A stretch of 47,165 bases of DNA from Novipirellula herctigrandis (GTDB lineage: Bacteria; Planctomycetota; Planctomycetia; Pirellulales; Pirellulaceae), in contig SJPJ01000001.1 in the NCBI GenBank assembly GCA_007859835.1, positions 7,404,838 through 7,452,002 on the forward strand, in the 5' to 3' direction. Shown piece after piece: positions 44,637-47,165 of the stretch. Within the stretch, counting starts at the first letter, position 1. Every line of letters starts with the position of its first letter. The position numbers and the translations under genes were made by a program. The notes beneath the pieces were generated by a model. The model saw only the letters and a program-made list of their open reading frames with translations, was not told where the DNA came from and did not search any database.

Positions 44637-46488
44637 ATGAATCAACAAAATCTTTCCTCGTTTATCTGGTCGGTTGCAGACCTCCTGAGAGGGGATTACA
44701 AGCAGTCTGAATACGGCAAGGTGATCTTGCCTTTTACGGTGCTCCGGCGTTTAGACTGCGTTCTGGACCCCACCAAAGAAGCGGTGCTGAAGGAGAAGGA
44801 AAAACGTGAAGCTGCGGGGCTGAATCCGGAACCGTTCCTGCTGAAGAAGTCGAAGTGTTTGTTCTATAACACGTCGCCGCTGGACATTAAGAAACTGATG
44901 GGCGATCAGGACAACATTGCCGAGAACATGTTCTCGTATATCCAGGCTTTCTCACCAGATGTCCGCGACATCTTTGAATGCTTCGACTTCCACACCCAAG
45001 TCGATCGTCTCGCCAAACCCGGCCTGCTGTACATGGTCACCGAGAAGTTCGCCAACGTCGACCTGCACCCCGAAGTGGTTACCAATGAGCAGATGGGCCA
45101 TGTCTTTGAAGAATTGATCCGCAAGTTCGCGGAACTCTCGAACGAAACCGCCGGAGAACACTTCACGCCGCGAGAAGTCATCCGGCTGATGGTCAACTTG
45201 CTGTTCATTGAAGACGACGACGCCCTGACCAAACCCGGCATCGTCCGTTCGTTGTACGATCCGACAGCCGGAACCGGTGGCATGTTGTCGGTGGCCGAAG
45301 ACCACCTCAGCGGTCAAAATCCAGACGCTCGGCTGGTGATGTACGGACAGGAACTCAATGGCGAGTCCTATGCCATCTGCAAAGCCGACATGCTGATCAA
45401 GGGGCAGGACATCAGTAACATCATCCACGGCAACACGTTGTCCGACGATGGCCTGCCGGGTAAGCAGTTTGACTACATGCTTTCCAATCCACCGTTTGGC
45501 GTCGAATGGAAAAAGATTCAGAAGGAAATCAAAAAGGAGCATGCTTCAGACGGCTTCAACGGTCGCTTCGGCCCCGGACTGCCGCGAGTCAGCGATGGTT
45601 CGCTGCTGTTCCTGATGCATCTGATTTCCAAGATGCGCTCCACCAAAGACGGAGGCAGTCGCTTTGGCATTGTCCTGAACGGCTCGCCGCTGTTCACCGG
45701 CAACGCGGGCAGCGGGGAAAGCGAGATTCGCCGTTACGTGCTGGAGAACGATTTACTGGAAGCCATCATCGGTTTGCCGACCGATATGTTTTACAACACG
45801 GGCATCAGCACCTACATCTGGATCGTGACCAACCGCAAGCCTGCCAGCCGCAAGGGCAAGGTGCAGTTGATCGACGCCAGTGCAATGTGGCAGAAGATGC
45901 GAAAGAGTCTCGGCAGCAAACGCAAGGAATTGAGCGACGAACACATTGCCGAGATCACACGTCTGTTCGGCGAAGCCAAGGAAGTTTGGATTGACGAGAA
46001 CACCGGCAAGCGAGTGAAACGCGTATCCGTGAGCGGCACGGCGCTAGCCGCCGGTACTTCACGCAACGGCAAGCCGAAAACACCGGCGGCTAGCGCCTTG
46101 CCGCTCACACAATTCCCATCAGCTGCATCTTCAAGACGACCGACTTTGGCTACCAGACGATCACCGTCGAGCGACCGCTACTTGATGAAGACGGCCAGAG
46201 AGTCCTCGAAACGCGAGGCAAAAAAAAAGGCCAGCCCAAGCCCGACTTCAAACTGCGAGACAGCGAAGAGGTTCCGCTGGGCGAAGATGTGGACGAGTAT
46301 TTCCATCGCGAAGTTGTGCCGCATGTGGCAGACGCTTGGATCGACCACGACAAGACGAAGATTGGTTAAGATATCCATTCAACCGTCACTTCTACGTGTT
46401 CAAACCGCCGAGGGAACTCGATGAAATTGATACTGAACTCAAAGGCGTAACCGATCGCATCGTACAAATGATCGGAGAGTTGTCATGA
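44637..46488 (+). pseudogene. hsdM: Type I restriction-modification DNA methyltransferase subunit, disrupted
   Basis: The first 460 residues are a good HsdM: the helical N-terminus ([27 protein letters not shown]), [14 protein letters not shown], the SAM-binding motif DPTAGTGGM and the catalytic NPPFG of N6-adenine methylases, with [13 protein letters not shown] after. ATG 44637 fits the family start; ATGs at 44577, 44586 and 44592 also exist. At 46029 an 80-bp palindrome interrupts the gene and shifts the frame. The remainder ([32 protein letters not shown]) is readable after it but hits a TAA at 46367-46369, where one base is lost. It then goes on as [24 protein letters not shown] to a TGA at 46486 that overlaps the next ATG. 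Without repair the product lacks its C-terminal domain. Confidence 0.88.
46029..46108. repeat. REP-like palindrome inside hsdM, copy 1
   Basis: Arms 46029-46055 and 46081-46108 are inverted copies (one mismatch) around a 25-base loop. Each arm starts GTGAGCGGCA on its own strand and has the palindromic core GCTAGC. It lies exactly after a codon boundary (TCC ending 46028) and its length, 80, accounts for the frame shift in hsdM. Three more copies lie to the right. Confidence 0.9.
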
Positions 46489-47009
46489 CCGAGCAAGTGA
46501 GCGGCAAGGCGCTAGCCGCCGGTATTTCAGACGCGCCTGATACCATCACACTTTTTATCACTTGGACCACCTATGGCACTTGGCTACCGGGCGATTTACG
46601 TGGCTGGCGGAAATGGAAAGTCGGTCAGCAACAACCGCAGCCATTGCTTGAGGACTGGTGTCGCGACCGCATGAAAGACAAGCCGCTGGCTCTGAACGAA
46701 TCGCAACGCAAGGAAGTGGAAGACATCATTCGACAACACGCATCCATTCGTGGCTGGGAATTGCATGCGGTTTCTGTGCGCTCAAATCACGTTCACGTTG
46801 CAGTTACGGCCTGCGCCCCGCCGAAACGAGTGCGCGATCAATTCAAAGCAAACGGAACCACTGCATTGCGCCGCATGCAGAATCCCGTCACTCACGAAAA
46901 GGTGTGGACAAAAGGCGGAGACATCGAATTCATCGACACCGACGATGATCTGGAACAGGTTGTCATTTACATCACCGAAGCGCAAGACCGCATGGATCGA
47001 GGCAAATGA
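46485..47009 (+). CDS. REP-associated tyrosine transposase (RAYT, Y1/IS200-like)
   Basis: A 174-residue protein of the Y1 HUH group: YGTWLPGD and RGW near the start, the metal-binding SNHVHVAVTA with the HUH pair at about 103-105, and the candidate nucleophile tyrosine in VVIYITEAQD near the end. RAYTs nick single-stranded REP hairpins. The first codons are odd: MTEQ followed by VSGKALAAG, the last being a translated REP arm (copy 2). The ATG overlaps the end of hsdM as ATGA, so it is probably the start codon of the original next gene, hsdS, now used by the element. The size is normal for the family; it looks intact. Confidence 0.82.
   Translation: MTEQVSGKALAAGISDAPDTITLFITWTTYGTWLPGDLRGWRKWKVGQQQPQPLLEDWCRDRMKDKPLALNESQRKEVEDIIRQHASIRGWELHAVSVRSNHVHVAVTACAPPKRVRDQFKANGTTALRRMQNPVTHEKVWTKGGDIEFIDTDDDLEQVVIYITEAQDRMDRGK
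46497..46523. repeat. REP arm, copy 2 (at RAYT start)
   Basis: One 27-base arm starting GTGAGCGGCA with core GCTAGC, the same as the left arm of copy 1 save one base. It has no nearby partner arm and lies in the coding frame of the RAYT gene, right after its fourth codon. Confidence 0.85.
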
Positions 47010-47029
47010 AAATCAGAACACCGATATTT

Positions 47030-47097
47030 GTGAGCCGCAAGACGCTAGCCGTCGGTCCGGATGCGCTGTCACCGGCGGCTAGCGTCTTGCCGCTCAC
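47030..47097. repeat. REP-like palindrome, copy 3
   Basis: Arms 47030-47056 and 47071-47097 with a 14-base loop. Compared with copy 1, the stem has AGACGCT facing AGCGTCT where the other has AGGCGCT facing AGCGCCT: both sides changed together, so base pairing is kept. It begins 21 bases after the RAYT stop. Confidence 0.88.
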
Positions 47098-47140
47098 GGA
47101 CCAGCCGCCCCGCGAGTTGGATAGGATCGAATCGGGCTTT

Positions 47141-47165
47141 GTGAGCCGCAAGGCGCTAGCCGCGG
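47141..47165. repeat. REP arm, copy 4, cut by window end
   Basis: GTGAGCCGCA and the GCTAGC core begin a further copy that leaves the window at its right edge. With copy 3 it gives two units spaced by 43 bases, the layout of a REP cluster (BIME-like). Confidence 0.75.

Noticed and set aside
44952-45542. 196-codon minus-strand frame
   Set aside because: It lies wholly opposite the hsdM methylase core, whose DPTAGTGG and NPPFG motifs fix the true strand.
46029-47165. Palindromes as intrinsic terminators
   Set aside because: No T-run follows the hairpins, one lies within a gene, and the copies share sequence as REP elements do.

Overview
The window reads as a planctomycete chromosome of the Rhodopirellula/Pirellula kind. 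The case rests on the number of secreted S1 sulfatases (eight intact sulfatase domains, one clear sulfatase pseudogene and one probable relic), an ECF sigma factor paired with a FecR/LamG anti-sigma protein of the type common in Planctomycetes and Verrucomicrobia, SHD1-like and AsmA-like sequences seen in that phylum, and many leader peptides on giant secreted enzymes. No rRNA, tRNA or CRISPR array was found.

Left end (1-2.7 kb): a RIO-type kinase gene that has lost its catalytic core, a degenerate HNH protein, one small unknown protein, and a non-coding stretch. Cluster 1 (2.7-18.6 kb, minus strand): an ECF sigma factor and overlapping anti-sigma gene, then seven genes in one direction. Four sulfatases are packed with overlaps or a 2-nt gap, followed by a GH2-like glycoside hydrolase with EF hands, an iduronate-sulfatase-like protein with an altered CxPSR motif, and a 1340-residue four-part protein (sulfatase, SASA-type esterase, unknown domain, metallophosphoesterase). 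The likely job is stepwise desulfation, deacetylation and cleavage of a sulfated polysaccharide in the periplasm or outside the cell; the substrate cannot be told from sequence.

Middle (18.8-22.1 kb): a scrap yard with a TOPRIM fragment, an AsmA/TamB-like N-terminal fragment and a possible 39-residue membrane peptide, then an AraC-family regulator. Divergent from it (22.2-28.5 kb, plus strand) is a row of DUF1254/DUF1214 genes: a beta-propeller fused to two copies, two single copies, and a fourth cut off at about 28.5 kb, where it abuts head-on a frameshifted, truncated sulfatase.

Cluster 2 (28.5-39.4 kb, minus strand): a DUF4838 protein, two sulfatases, an M6-type metalloprotease and a second HExxH protease-like protein with carbohydrate-binding-like domains. 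Mixing proteases with sulfatases suggests a sulfated glycoprotein or proteoglycan-like substrate (inference). Remnants lie around it: an esterase tail in frame after the DUF4838 stop, a beta-helix protein tail, an IS21 transposase tail and a tyrosine recombinase start.

Right end (41.5-47.2 kb): a type V autotransporter, then a type I restriction-modification hsdM gene broken by an 80-bp REP-like palindrome and by a second frameshift. Directly after it, at the start of what was probably hsdS, sits a REP-associated tyrosine transposase (RAYT) gene flanked by copies of the same palindrome. Removing exactly 80 bp restores the hsdM frame across that lesion. This recently active REP/RAYT element is the clearest unusual system in the window.
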